From Pseudorasbora parva (Eukaryota > Chordata > Actinopteri > Cypriniformes > Gobionidae), in NCBI RefSeq assembly GCF_024679245.1, contig NC_090182.1, positions 36,164,047-36,228,046 on the forward strand: a stretch of 64,000 bases of DNA, given 5' to 3'. The translations under genes were made by a program, and so were the position numbers. The notes beneath the pieces were generated by a model. That model worked only from the letters and a program-made list of their open reading frames with translations, did no database searches and had not been told where the DNA came from. Position 1 is the stretch's first letter; the number at the start of each line of letters is the position of its first letter. Of this stretch, positions 23,093-36,994 are shown piece after piece.

Positions 23093-23224
23093 GCAAGCGA
23101 TCTGTGTGAACCTGTCTGTCTATTTGGTGTTTTTGTCTGTCTATATCAGAGATTTTCCACCCTTTTGTTAAATATTTCAGTATATATTAACAAACAAAGA
23201 GAAAATAAAATAGATAGAGTAAAT

Positions 23225-23935
23225 ATGGCGAGTGAAAGCAGTTTTAAGAGGTGTGTTCATCCCTGCCCACGCTACATCACAAGCGGGGATACACAGTCTC
23301 TTTGTGTAGCCTGCTTGGGAGCGCAGCATGCCCAGGCAGCCCTCGAGGGGGCTGCTTGCGAGCACTGTGAGCGATTGCCATTGAGAACGCTGCGCTCCCG
23401 CCGGGCACTCTTTGAGGAGGGTGCCTCGGCTCGTGTTCCCCGCGGCTCTGGTCCCGCTGCCGCCGAGGCGGGGCGAAGGCTGCAGTCGTGGGGATCACAA
23501 TTGGATGTTGCAGAGGGGTTAGAGATGGGCGCTGCCTTATCTCTGCCCTCACCTGCTCCATCCAGCGGCTCTTCTCGGGGCATGGAAGCACGCATGGCGG
23601 TTTCTTCCCCCCCGAGAGAGTCGCCGGTGCTTCATCTGTCCAACTCTGAGGAGGTGGACGTTGAAAGCATCGAGACTGAAGACTCGCCACTTCAGTCCCC
23701 GGCTAGTGAGGAGCTAGTTGAGGTTCTGACGCGAGCAGTGGCCAGATTAAACATCGACTGGCCCACTGAAAGATCTGAGGCAGGAAGAAAGCGTCATAGC
23801 TAGCTAGACGAATGATTCCTGCCATCTCGCGCTTCAGAGCCTCAGCGGCGGGGCCTGCCGTTCTTCTATGACTTACACACCGAGGTGGCAAGATCATGGA
23901 GGAGACCGGCATCATATCGTGTTTTCAGCCCGCAG
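23225..23935 (+). pseudogene. DIRS ORF1 (gag-like), 5' part
   Basis: The likely start is ATG 23225 (MASESSFKRC), 60 bp into a longer open frame. The N-terminus has a cysteine-rich stretch (RCVHPCPRY, SLCVACLGAQHA, CEHCERLPL) that looks like a degenerate zinc-binding module, as in vertebrate DIRS ORF1 proteins. An acidic, serine-rich middle follows. The frame is broken by TAG at 23801 and TGA at 23813. The second is what a CGA arginine codon becomes by CpG decay. Past these stops the same frame continues (FFYDLHTEVARSW) to the transposon at 23936 and resumes at 28121. ORF1 protein is thought to package element RNA. The antisense frames at 23177-23690 are shadows. Confidence 0.85.
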
Positions 23936-24637
23936 CCCATATGAAAAAAACCTATATGGTTCATATATAGCGACCATATATGTTCCTTACTTAAATCAGT
24001 CAGAATTATCTTATATGTTTAATGTAAGTCCCATATATGTCATACACAAAATCAGACCGTTTATGGCCCATTTCATACTAAAAAACACACAGAAAACTTT
24101 TGGGTCATGTATGAATCCTGCAAAAATCTTATATGAGTTTTACATGTAAACTGTATGCAATGGTATATGGTATTAGTAGAAAATACATAATATTCATATA
24201 CAAATCATATAAAGTTCTTATACTGAATCATATGCTAGTCATATTAAAGTCATATAGGATTTATTTATATTTTGTGTCATTTGTTTATATGCATTTTATA
24301 CAGATTTCATATTTTTTTAATAGGGAAATGATGTGTTAGCTCTTCAAGTTTATATAATATACATATAAACTACATATAATAATCATACATGATTTCAGTC
24401 AATATTACACATCTCTGCATATACTAACCATATATGATTTCAATCAATGATATACACACATTTGTGATGGAAACACTTTTATTTCAACACAAAATGAAAC
24501 ACTCAAATTATACTCCACATGAGTAATTTACAATTCCCACTTGATAGCAAACTGAACTTTGCACAGGAAAAAAACAAAACCCAAAAAACAACAACAAAAT
24601 ACACTGAACACAGTGTCATGGCCATCAATCAAAGATA

Positions 24638-25345
24638 ATGAACGGATTAGTTCACACCAAAATAAAAATTGACTGATAATTTACTCACCCCCATCTCATC
24701 CAAGATGTTCATGTCTTTATTTCTTCAGTGGAAAAGAAATTAAGTTTCTTGAAGTAAACATTCCAGGATTGTTCATCATATAATGCTTTCAGTTGCAACC
24801 AAAATGTTGAAGGTCCAGATCAACGCCGTTTCAAAGGGCTTCATAGCCTCTGCGTGATCCCAGATGAGGAATAGGGTCTTATCTAGTCAAACGATCAGTC
24901 ATTTAAAAAAATGAATATACATTTCAACCTTAATTGTTCAACTTGCTCAGCTCTGCGAGGTGCCAAGGATGACGTAATCACGTGTAAATGGTCACATAGA
25001 CAGAAGTCCCGCTCTCGTGTTTACTGAGCGCTCATGTGAAGACTAATAAACGCCCTTTAGCAAAAACACTACATTTTCAACTTCAAAATCCTCCAATATC
25101 GTTGTTTTATCTTTTTTTTATTTGCTAGAGGGCATTTGTATTAGTCTTCACATGAGCGCTTTGTAAACACGGAGGTGGAACTGCATTGATTTGGACCTTC
25201 AGTATTTTGGTTGCAACTAAAAACCATTATATGATGAAAAATCCTGGAATATTTTCTTCAAAAAACTGAATTTCTTTTTGACTGAAGAAAGAAAGACATG
25301 AACATCTTGGATGACATGGGGTTGAGTAAATTATCAGGACATTTT
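24638..25345. mobile_element. Foldback repeat inside the 4.18-kb element
   Basis: ATTTACTCACCCCCATCTCATCC and CATCTTGGATGACATGGGG-type words pair between the two arms (about 24675-24845 and 25190-25335). CCAGGATTGTTCATCATATAA near 24760 matches the complement of TTATATGATGAAAAATCCTGG near 25225. The centre includes TTCACATGAGCGCT, also inverted. It has TTAGTTCACACC at the left, related to the TTAGTTCAC family elsewhere. It is non-coding. Confidence 0.75.
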
Positions 25346-26057
25346 AAAAAATCATTTAAAAAAGGCCTTCTGAAGAGAAGCTATGCATTTTTTATTAGAA
25401 AAATATCCATATTTTTGACTTTAGACTAAAATATCTTCCGGCAGTCAACTGTGCGGGTCTACTTACGCCAAAAGAGTGACCTCTGACCTGAAGCATGATG
25501 TATTGATGAATGCGGTTATGCAGAGAATAGAGGAAAACAAAACACTGGTCACGAATTTGAATTTAAAGAGGATTCGATAAAAGAGAAGCGCTTGATTTTG
25601 TTGCCCAGAGAGACGTTGAAGCTTACGCTATTCCTACATCGCATCACTCAGGTCACTCTCTGGTCGCAAGTCGTCTGCCATGAGCTGGTTATTTTAGTCA
25701 ATAAGGTTATAAATATGGATATCTATAGCAGTATCTATATCAATTACTATATTAACTTATTTCACATAGTAATTATAGTACACATATTAAAGCTTTATTT
25801 GTTGTGTTCTGAAAATAAATGAACGTCTTGTGGGTTTGGAACGACATGAGGGTCATTTTAACAACATACATTTTTGGGTGAACTAAACGTTAAAAATTGA
25901 CAAAGTTTAATAAATACTGTAATAATGTATTGCTCATTGTTAGTTCATGTTAGTTAATACATTACAATAAAGTCTCATTTGTTAACATTAGTTCAAGTCT
26001 TACAACTCACATTACATAAACTTCTTCAACACTTCCCCTTCAGAACTGAACCAGTCC

Positions 26058-27025
26058 TCATGGGATGAAACAGTCTGTGGCTGAACCTGTTCTTCTTGCG
26101 TGGTCTTCAAATGTTTTCATGAAGATCTTTCTGTGGAAGAAAAAGAAAATCTTCTTGACCACCCCATTTACATACAGGAATATTAGAAACACGTTTCAAT
26201 ATAATGTTTTTTTCAGTATAACAATATATTCTTATACAGTTACTTACTTTCTATTACAAAATTGTAATATTATACATCATTTAGATTCATATATGTTGCA
26301 GTTACATGAATGCAAATGATAGAAGTTTATATTTTAGCTATATTTTAACTACATTAGAGCAATTTGCAAACTCAAGTTCACTAAAACATGAACTCTTTTA
26401 AAGTGAATTGGCACAAAATAGACTATTAATGATGACAAAAGGAACATACCGGTAAACAAATCACATTATATTTATTCTAACTTTTGCTTTTTGTCAGTGT
26501 CACACAGCTTTCACTGTCACACAATCGTTGTATAACGTTATCTATGCAAACCATGAGCTCTAGGGTTTAACTTAGTTACCAAATGACATAGTTAAACAAC
26601 TAGAATAGTTGTTTTTTACATTTGATCATTTAGCAGACGCTTTTATTCAAAGGGACTAACAAATGAGGAGACCAATCATATAGTTTAATAACTTTAATAC
26701 AAATATAAGCATTTTTCACTTGTTTTTGCACATTAAATACTTGTAATTTAATTTTTGCACGTGCGCGCAGCATAATTAGGTTTAACGTTACCTGTACGTT
26801 ACCTAACACTACGGTGGCACCGACATGATAACAGAAACAAACAATTTACAAATCTTTTAGCAAATCTTGCCATTAAATAAGTTAACATTTGCATTGAGAA
26901 CGACATGACAAACACAAATCTTACCTGGAGCTCGACACTTCGCGATCCCGCTGGGAGGCAATCATATCACGCAGACAACAAGAACCCGCGACTGATTTCC
27001 TCCTGGCCGCGGCGCGTTGACGCAT
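26058..27025 (-). CDS. Candidate two-exon 57-codon gene within the 4.18-kb element
   Basis: On the minus strand an ATG at 27025 opens a frame through 26925, where CTCCAG|GTAAGATT is a strong splice donor. A matching acceptor, TTTTCTTTTTCTTCCACAG, ends at 26131; joining 26925 to 26130 (intron 794 bp, GT-AG) keeps the frame open to TGA at 26058. The first exon is arginine- and alanine-rich (MRQRAAARRKSVAG) with a second in-frame ATG at 26965. The second exon reads FMKTFEDHARRTG. An AATAAA on the minus strand lies near 25799-25794. The start is CpG-rich with an NRF1-like site. I know no homolog. It could be the 5' exons of a lost transposase, a captured host promoter with first exons, or a non-coding transcript. 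The splice signals are seen; translation is inference. Confidence 0.35.
26605..26680 (+). repeat. Dispersed fish repeat block (TTTAGCAGACGCTTTTAT)
   Basis: TTTACATTTGATCATTTAGC followed by AGACGCTTTTATTCAAAG is a block I associate with very common teleost dispersed repeats. Only about 75 bp is recognisable. Confidence 0.55.
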
Positions 27026-27033
27026 GCGCAGTT
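27018..27033 (-). promoter_or_regulatory. NRF1-like palindromic site at the CpG-rich start
   Basis: TTGACGCATGCGCAGT contains GCATGCGCA, close to the NRF1 consensus (YGCGCAYGCGCR). It overlaps the first ATG of the candidate mini-gene, as is common in TATA-less CpG promoters. The surrounding 90 bp holds most of the CpGs of this otherwise AT-rich element. Confidence 0.35.
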
Positions 27034-27697
27034 TGCGATGACAGAACTAAGGCTATTTTTGTTACAGATATCTTCATCGTCTAAGCCTAACGCTTAGAGT
27101 GAGTGTTTAATTATTATTTTTTAAATATTGCTGATATTGCTGTTAACAAATAGTTTGTATGGGTAGAACATTACGAAACAAATATATGGGAATATACTGC
27201 AATTATATGCAAAATAGCCTATATTAAAGGAAATATAAAGGAATAAAGGAAACTAAAGCCTTTTTTAATATAGCTACTGCAATGTATGCATATTGACTAT
27301 ATTTATAAAATATGGCTATATTTGAACACATACAATATTTAGTAATTAAGATATAAATAGTATTACATGTAATATCCATTAAGTTGTATCCTTTATTGTG
27401 TAGCCTTACTGTATATTGAATTTCCCATATTAATGTGAATGCATACATAGGTACACACATATAAACACTTTACAGAATGAGTTACAACAAATTTCTACTT
27501 CCCATCATGCTTTACTTCTGATTTAAAGGAGGTTAAATGTTAAAATTAGTTGTTATTTCATGTGTTTTTGCTCAATTTAAAAACCTGTAAAACTGTTTTA
27601 TTAACAATAATGTCGGTGCACTTTTCAGCAGTTACAGCTCTTTGCTAAATATGTAGGAACATGCCAGTGTGCTTGACTTGTGTTATTGTTAACTGTA

Positions 27698-27861
<164 letters not shown>

Positions 27862-28120
27862 TTTGCATTAGGGTTACCCCTTTTTATTCATTTTACTTGC
27901 TAATTTATTTACTAAAGTAAAATCTCACTGATTTGCAGGGGTTGTATTTAACACAATCCAGCATATATTTTTTTTACAGTGTAGGACATATATGATTGAA
28001 AATACATGAATATTGTACAATTTGTATATGTGGTTTTTGCAGCATATATGATCCTTATAGTTTTCTGTTGGAACATATAAGAATCACACATGTTTTTAGC
28101 AAGACTTTTCCATATGGGAG

Positions 28121-28888
28121 ACCTCGGTCTACAGCAACATCAGCGGGCTGAAACAGTATGGTTATGGGGCGATGCTAAAGGTGGAAGAGACGCTTGCGAG
28201 CCATCTCTCGCCTTCCTCGGCATCGTCCCTTAAGGCCCAGACTTTACCCACCAGACCTTTAAAAACAACGTCGGCGCTGGTGGGTAAAGCGTACTCGGCA
28301 GCGGGTCAGGCGGCTGCATGCCTGCACACGATGGCTATCGTGCAGGCATATCAGGCTGACCTGCTGAGGGATCTGGATGGTAGTGATGTTGTGGGGGGAG
28401 ATATTGTCACTGAATTAAGAACTTCAGCGGATTTAGCTCTCCGGGCCACCAAGGAGACGGCCAGATGTGTTGGCCGCTCCATGGCAGCATTGGTGGCCAC
28501 GGAGAGACACCTTTGGTTGAACCCCACAGACATCAAGGAGAGGGAGAAAGCTTTCCTGCTTGATGCGCCGCTTTCTCCTGGAGGCCTCTTCGGTGACGCA
28601 GTCCACACTGTCACCGAGAGGTTCCAGGAGTCGAAAAAGCAAGCTGCGGCGCTCAAGCAGTTCCTCCCTCTCCGGGTCCAGGTCCCTGGGGCTGCTGCTG
28701 ATACCACCAAGCAGCCCAAACCGAGTACAAGCTCCTCACATCGGGCTCAGCAAAAGCAGAGCGTCGCTGCCCGAGCTCCCCCTCAGCGCGGGGACGAGGG
28801 GCGGCGCTCTCAGACGAGGCCTTCGAGGGGCAGGGCTGATCTGCGGACAGTCCTGATCGCCAAGAAGGCCTCGTCGAAGCGTTCCTGA
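28121..28888 (+). pseudogene. DIRS ORF1 (gag-like), 3' part
   Basis: This continues the frame interrupted at 23935. It reads LKVEETLASHLSPSSASSLK and then an alanine-rich helical region (SALVGKAYSAAGQAAACLHT, RATKETARCVGRSMAALVAT, ERHLWLN) characteristic of vertebrate DIRS ORF1. The C-terminus is basic and Ser/Arg-rich (RSQTRPSRGRADLRT), probably RNA-binding, and ends with TGA at 28886. An internal ATG at 28172 is only the first Met after the insertion and not the true start. Frames on other strands are shadows. Confidence 0.88.
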
Positions 28889-28936
28889 CGCCAGAAGCGT
28901 CAGGACGCTGAGGGTGGTTCCCCCCGTAGGGAAACG

Positions 28937-30005
28937 GTGTTTACCCCTGCCAACGGTACCCGTTTCCCTACGGCACCCTCGGGGGGCCGCGCTGCCAACC
29001 CCGCCGCAATGCCGGGGCGCAGTCGGTCTCCGCGGGCCACCCGAGGGTGGTCCGCACCCCCTTCGGGGGGCCCCCGAGCAGTCAATCAGTTGTTCCCTGC
29101 CGGTCCGCCGCTTCAGGGCACTGTGCTTGTTGCTCAAAATACACCAGAGGCCAGCCTCGAGAGGCTGGTTCCCTTAGTAGATTTTCTAGACGAGTGGAAA
29201 CGTCTATCAAATATATCTCATTGGGTCCTGCAGATAATAGAAAAGGGGTACGCCATTCAATTCAGAAGTCGGCCACCTCCTTTCTGCGGTGTCCTACCTA
29301 CAGAGGTGGGCCCGGAGCAGGCTCTGGTAATGGCACAGGAAGTAGAGACACTCCTGCAAAAAGGGGCTATAGAGAGGGTTCCCCCTCCCAGCAGGGAGTC
29401 TGGCTTTTACAGCCGTTACTTCATCGTGCCGAAGAAGGATGGGGGCTTACGCCCGATATTAGATCTGCGGCTATTGAATCGCTCGGTGGCCAAGCTCAAA
29501 TTCAAGATGCTTACACTCAGACAGATTGTGTCGCAGATCAAGTCGGAGGATTGGTTTGTCACCATAGACCTCAAAGATGCGTATTTTCATGTCTCCATCC
29601 TTCCACATCACAGGAAGTTCCTGAGGTTTGCCTTCGGGGGAGAGGCATACCAATATCGTGTACTTCCCTTCGGTCTAGCACTGTCACCCCGCACGTTCAC
29701 CAAGTGTGTGGATGCAGCTCTGGCGCCGCTGCGTCTGCAGGGCATCCGCATTCTGAACTATATCGACGACTGGCTGATTCTAGCGAATACAGAGCAGATG
29801 GCGGTTCAGCATCGAGATGCTGTTCTCGCCCATATGTCGAAGCTGGGGTTGAGGCTGAACGCCAAGAAGAGTGTGCTTTCTCCGGCTCAGAGAACCACTT
29901 TTCTAGGTGTGAACTGGGACTCGGTAATTATGCGGGCGCAATTATCGCCAATACGCATAGCATCGATCCTGGCAGCCGTCAAAGAGCAGAAGCTAGGCCG
30001 AGTGG
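28937..30005 (+). pseudogene. DIRS reverse transcriptase domain
   Basis: After a low-complexity Pro/Gly/Arg leader the frame carries the RT motifs in order: FIVPKKDGGLRPILDLRLLN, WFVTIDLKDAYFHVSI, FGLALSPRTFTKCVDA and the catalytic YIDD (Tyr codon 29759; the family expects YxDD), then LGLRLNAKKS. It would copy element RNA to DNA. Right after VKEQKLGRVV (near 30000) the protein leaves the expected path: the frame switches and the expected linker toward RNase H is missing. That fits a deletion of some tens of codons whose length is not a multiple of three. The open frame runs on out of register to the recombinase, which explains its 1,006-codon length. Confidence 0.93.
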
Positions 30006-30956
30006 TGGCTAAAAACAAAAGGGTTCTCCCCGAGGGGAAATCCGCTCCGCACGATCAAAGTCACGCGGCGATGCCTACGTGCTCTGGTCATGTGGAAAAA
30101 CCCGGGGTTTTTATCTCAGGGTCCCGTGTTGGGGGCTCATGTTCGTCGCGTAACGCTAACGACAGATGCCTCTCTCACGCGCTGGGGGGCGAGCATGAGC
30201 ATGAGTGGTCGCTCGTCCCAGGGTCTATGGCAGGAACATCAGCGGCACTGGCACATAAATCGGCTAGAGATGCTCGCAGTGTTTCTTGCATTGAAACAGT
30301 TCCTGCCCGACCTCAGGGGCCACCACGTACTAGTCAGGACAGACAACACGTCCGTGGTCGCCTATATAAATCACCAGGGGGGTCTGAGGTCTCGTCCATT
30401 GGACAAACTGGCACATCGGATCCTCCTGTGGGCCCAAGGGAAATTGCTGTCAATCAGGGCAGTATATATCCCGGGGGCCCTGAATCAGGAAGCAGACAGC
30501 CTGTCGAGACAGGGGCCGAGGCCCGGGGAATGGAGACTCCACCCAGAGGTGGTGGAGCTCCTTTGGAAGGTTTATGGGAAAGCAGAAATAGATCTATTTG
30601 CTTCGGCGGAGAATTCCCACTGCCCGCAGTGGTTTTCTCTGACCCATCCGGCCCCGCTGGGGCTGGATGCCATGGTACAGGAGTGGCCGAGGCTGCCTCT
30701 GTACGCCTTCCCCCCGATTGTCTTGCTTCCAGGAGTTCTGGAGAGGGTACGCCGGGACGGGGCCCAAGTACTTCTAGTGGCTCCGAACTGGCCGACCCGA
30801 GTATGGTTTTCGGACCTGATATCTCTCCTGGAAGGCTCTCCGATGGAGATTCCGACCAGGAGGGATCTACTCTCTCAGGCGGGCGGGAGATTCCTGCACC
30901 CACGCCCGGAGATGTGGAAACTGTGGGCCTGGCCTCTGAGGGGGCTAGGCTCATAG
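30006..30956 (+). pseudogene. DIRS RNase H and downstream domain, shifted frame
   Basis: In the frame that ends at 30956 the product starts in a conserved linker (WWLKTKGFSPRGNP), then reads VTLTTDASLTRWGA (first Asp of the RNase H fold), HINRLEMLAVFLALKQF (Glu region), VLVRTDNTSVVAYINHQGG (Asp) and NQEADSLSR (final Asp). All four acidic positions of RNase H are present. A C-terminal region follows (EIDLFASAENSHCPQWFS, LLVAPNWPTRVWF) that typically follows RNase H in DIRS pol proteins. The stop overlaps the start of the recombinase region, the usual DIRS arrangement of overlapping ORFs. It would act only if fused to RT, which the deletion near 30005 prevents. Confidence 0.92.
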
Positions 30957-31957
30957 AGGAAGGTCTCTCGGCCGAGGTCGTAGAGACCATCCTACACTCC
31001 AGAGCTCCGTCCACAAGGAAGCTGTACGCTTTGAGATGGAGACTTTTCTCAGCATGGTGCAGAGAACGCCAGTGGGACCCAGTTAACTGCCCGGTTGGTA
31101 CAGTGCTGGAGTTCCTGCAGGCAAGGTTCTCGGCAGGGTTGACCCCCTCCACAATAAAGGTGTACGTGGCGGCCTTGGGTGCCTTCCACGTCCCTTTCGG
31201 TGGAGTGTCTTTGGGAAGACACCCTCTGATTACACGCTTCCTTCGTGGCACTTTAAGGTTGAGGCCGGCTATGCACTCGAGGGTCCCAGCATGGGACGTG
31301 GCCATTGTTCTGAGGGGCTTGTCCGGACCACCGTTCGAACCTCTGGAGGAGGTTTCGGATAAGTTCCTCACTCTAAAAACCATCTTTCTGTTGGCCATTT
31401 CGTCTCTTAAAAGAATAGGAGATATTCAGTCCCTGTCGGTAGGGCCCTCATGTTTAGAGTTTGCGCCGGGGATGGTGAAAGCATTTCTGCATCCCAGGCC
31501 GGGTTATGTCCCCAAGGTTCCTACGAGCCCACGGGGCCCCATCACTCTACAAGCCTTTTGTCCTCCTCCGTTTAAGACGTCAGACCAGGAAAGGTTAAAT
31601 CTGCTGTGTCCTGTGAGGGCACTGGATACATATGTCCACAGAGCTGCCCTGTGGAGAAAATCTGAGCAATTATTTGTCTGTTTCGGACCCCCTAAGAAGG
31701 GGGCTCCAGTATCCAAGCAGAGGATGAGCAAGTGGGTGGTCGAGGCCATCTCACTTGCTTATGAAGCGGCCGGGCAGCCGTCTCCACTGGCTGTCCGGGC
31801 GCACTCAACCAGGGGTATGGCTGCTTCAAAAGCACTCTTGTCGGGGGCTTCCCTCCACGATATCTGCAACGCGGCCGGATGGTCGTCTCCGTTAACCTTC
31901 GTCAGGTTCTATGAATTAGACCTGGCATCTACAGTAGGGGCACAGGTTCTCTCGTAA
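30942..31957 (+). CDS. DIRS tyrosine recombinase
   Basis: The frame contains an N-terminal core-binding-like region (AEVVETILHSRAPSTRKLYA, WCRERQWDPVNCPVGTVLEF) and a catalytic domain. The conserved residues are visible: Arg in SSLKRIGDIQSL (codon 31412), His and Arg in HSTRG (codons 31802 and 31811), and Tyr in FVRFYELD (codon 31910). This is the R-H-R-Y set of tyrosine recombinases. The enzyme joins circular DIRS DNA to the chromosome without TSDs. I see no stop or frameshift from 30942 to 31957, so it is the most intact ORF in the window. Its own start codon is uncertain because the open frame enters from the out-of-register RT frame. The minus-strand frame 30454-31398 is a shadow. Confidence 0.92.
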
Positions 31958-32012
31958 CCGTGTGCGCTTCGGCTTCACACATACGAGACACTTGGTCCTA
32001 TGGCGATGTGGG

Positions 32013-32120
32013 TATAAGCGTTCTCACAGCGTTTCGACGCAGCTCGAGTTCCCCGAAAGGGAACGTCTCAGGTTACGTATGTAACCCTAGTTCCCTGAGG
32101 GAACGAGACGCTGCGTCGCT
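32013..32120 (+). repeat. DIRS internal complementary region
   Basis: The first half (to about 32062) is complementary to the left terminus, including the inverse of TTCCCTTTCGGGGAACTCGA. The second half (from about 32063) is complementary to the right terminus, including the inverse of CTAGGGTTACATACGTAACC. The join in the middle therefore records the circle junction, right end to left end, reading GAGACGTTCCC on the complementary strand. In DIRS replication this region is thought to template ligation of the two ends. Confidence 0.93.
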
Positions 32121-32149
32121 CTGCCATACTCCCGGCGTGTCCGTGATCA

Positions 32150-32367
32150 CTTACTTCAGGCTTTATCAGAAGTTAGTTCCTGTTTGTTTTCACGGACGCT
32201 TTATAGCTTCCGGTCGATGACGTCATCACGCCGACGATCAATCTTTTTTCCGATGGAATGGTTCTACAGGCGCTTCACGACGCATTAACGCAGAGGCGTT
32301 CTCACAGCGTTTCGACGCAGCGTCTCGTTCCCTCAGGGAACTAGGGTTACATACGTAACCTGAGACG
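32150..32367 (+). repeat. DIRS right inverted terminal repeat
   Basis: It contains the inverse of the left repeat (CACGGACGCTTTATAGCTTC, CGATGACGTCATCACGCCGA, GCGTTCTCACAGCGTTTCGA) plus a longer outer extension GTCTCGTTCCCTCAGGGAAC to the end TGAGACG. The unequal outer extension is normal for DIRS. The duplicated host sequence resumes at 32368. Confidence 0.9.
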
Positions 32368-32442
32368 TTTTCATTTTTTATGAATTTGCCATTATGAGGA
32401 GAGTATTTGTTCAATATAATTAGCCAGCATTTTATGTTTTAA

Positions 32443-34706
<2,264 letters not shown>

Positions 34707-34975
34707 TTAATTACATTTATTATCTTTTATTTACACTATTCAGACACGTTTTGAACACATAACCCAACCCAATTCCTAAACCTACCCATTTGTGTACTAT
34801 AAAAAAACACAGGATATAACACGCAGATACAACTGCAGGCACAATAGTGAAAAAAAGTATAAATATTCCTTCCAAGTGTTCTGAGGCCAAACGTCTGATT
34901 TGTGTGAAGAAAATCGCCAAAAGCAATCAGCAGCGCTGAGTCCATTCGGTAAAGATCATGAACACATTTCCAAAA

Positions 34976-36395
34976 TGTCCACCTGGAGTAACATTATGTC
35001 AGCTTTGACAGCATGGATGTGCAACTATGTCTCATTACCATTTGCGTCAATACATCAAATGATTGTGAAATGTCATTGGCTCTTGTGTGTCTCTGGACCT
35101 CTGGAGTTGGGTGTATAATTTGAATGAGATATGACTGAGTGAGTGGAGTGTGTGTTCACGTAGCGGTGGGAATATCTTTTCAGCGATTAAACTGTTCTTC
35201 ACATAAAAATATCGTATGACTTCAGAAGACTTGGAATGCAACATCAGTTAATACTTTTAAACTGTTGTTGGTCAGTTTTTGCAATAAATACCTGTGACTG
35301 TACTTTTATAGTTACATTTTTAATGTAGTTGAGAGTTGTTTAGGTTAAGAGTGGGGTTAGTTGCTCCAAAATAGCCTAAAACAAATTCATAAAATCATGT
35401 CTACTTTTACAAATGCAAAGAATTAAATAAGTATTGTTCTGATTCATTGGGCAAACAGCTGAAAAAAAAACTGAAATTGTATTTGTATTGTTTATGTCAA
35501 ATAAAATGTATTATTCAAAAGGAAAACAAAAAAAACTTTTGTACATAAACAATTTCAGTTGTTTCGCCACTCGATGTCAAATAAAACATGCATTTCGAAG
35601 CAAAACTATTTGAAAAGTATCACATTAACTGATATTTCCTGTTCAAATAATGTATTTACATTTAAATGTGCATTATAAGCTCTAATGCATGTGGAGGTGG
35701 ATTGCATGTACTAAAAGTAAACTTTTCTGTATAAATCCACGAGGCTATACACACATCCCATGTTCCTCTTTCAGCAATAAAACTGATACAGCGTGAATAT
35801 AAGGTGGGGGAAATCTCGACTGGAGAGTTGGATACGTGGCTGCAGTTGTCAAAGAGCTGCAGTGAAAACACATTATGATGTCTCACGGGACCAAACCCTC
35901 CACTGCCTCGCCTTTCATAATAGCGAGAAGCTTGTTATTGCCTCTGTGGAGCCAGCCAAGTATTTTCATTTATTTATTTTTTAACATCCCCATCTCCACC
36001 AGCATGGCTCTGCCGTGAGCATTATATAGGCTTCAGCTCTATTTGATCTCCTTGGTATTGCTTTGTGATGTTTTTTAAGAGTCTCATCTCTAGGAAATCT
36101 CTAGGAAAGGGGGGGGGGTGTATTGTGGTTGGCAAGAAGATAATGGGTCATGATCATTTGAACTGCTTCCCATTGCCACATTTAAAGATAAAACTGAAAG
36201 TACAGTAGCAGAACTGCACACTGCCCATGTAAATAAACATGTACCTGCACTGAAAGCTCCATGATGATTGTATTGCTATTCTGTTCATAGAAGTCTAATG
36301 CATATCAGTAAGCTGAAACTAAATCTTTTTGGGGGGAAGAATCTGTACAATTATGTGTAAAGGATTTGAAATGGGTTAAATGGAGCTGAGAGCAT
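34976..36395. other. AT-rich intergenic DNA, no gene seen
   Basis: CATTTGCGTCAATACATCAA near 35039 resembles the start of the 334-bp unit and may be a decayed third copy. The 35660-35990 part is less AT-rich and low in recognisable repeats, but no reading frame is convincing. A G-run lies at 36110-36118. Confidence 0.5.
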
Positions 36396-36496
36396 TATAT
36401 TATATTATATTATATTATATTATATTATATTATATTATATTATATTATATTTAAAGGCCCAGTAAAATAGTTTATTTATTTATTTATTTATTTATT
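36396..36496. repeat. (TATAT)n then (TTTA)n microsatellites
   Basis: About 11 units of ATTAT are followed, after AAAGGCCCAGTAAAATAG, by about 6 units of TTTA. Confidence 0.95.
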
Positions 36497-36994
36497 TTTA
36501 AAATACATTTCTGTACACAAGAGAATTTCTGAACTGGGTTATACAGAGAGCCGCTGAACCTTTTCTGCCAATGTCTACACGCTGATCATTTTCACTCATC
36601 CTCTTGTACAATCTGTTCGGGATTATGTTCCCAAACATGGTGAGGCTTGTGGTCCAACTAGCATAAGATCCACGGCTCCATTTCCCCATGATCTCCACAA
36701 CAAGCACAGTATGGATGCTCAGATAACAGACTGGAGGGGCTCACATGCACCCGAGCGGAGATGATAGACAGAGTTTAACTAAGTTATGTTGATGGGATTT
36801 ACAGTTCAATCAAAACAGTCCTTGTGCTCGTCTGCAACGATTCTGCAAAGACCTCTATCAAGGACGCAACATGCAAGGTTTGTTTGTAGAACCTTTGCAT
36901 AGTAATTTGTATTAAAATGGATACTGTATGCTTTAATTATGTTGAATGTCGCAATGAATGACCTTTTTATCATGGCAACATTATTTTAGGGTTC

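Noticed and set aside
23177..23690. Minus-strand frames of 62, 107 and 137 codons
   Set aside because: Antisense to DIRS ORF1 in a GC-rich stretch; no motifs.
29047..30012. 321-codon plus frame overlapping the DIRS RT
   Set aside because: Out of register with the RT motifs; Ser/Arg/Gly-rich shadow.
30454..31398. 314-codon minus-strand frame
   Set aside because: It is antisense to the DIRS RNase H and recombinase domains, which have clear catalytic motifs on the plus strand; shadow frame caused by high GC content.
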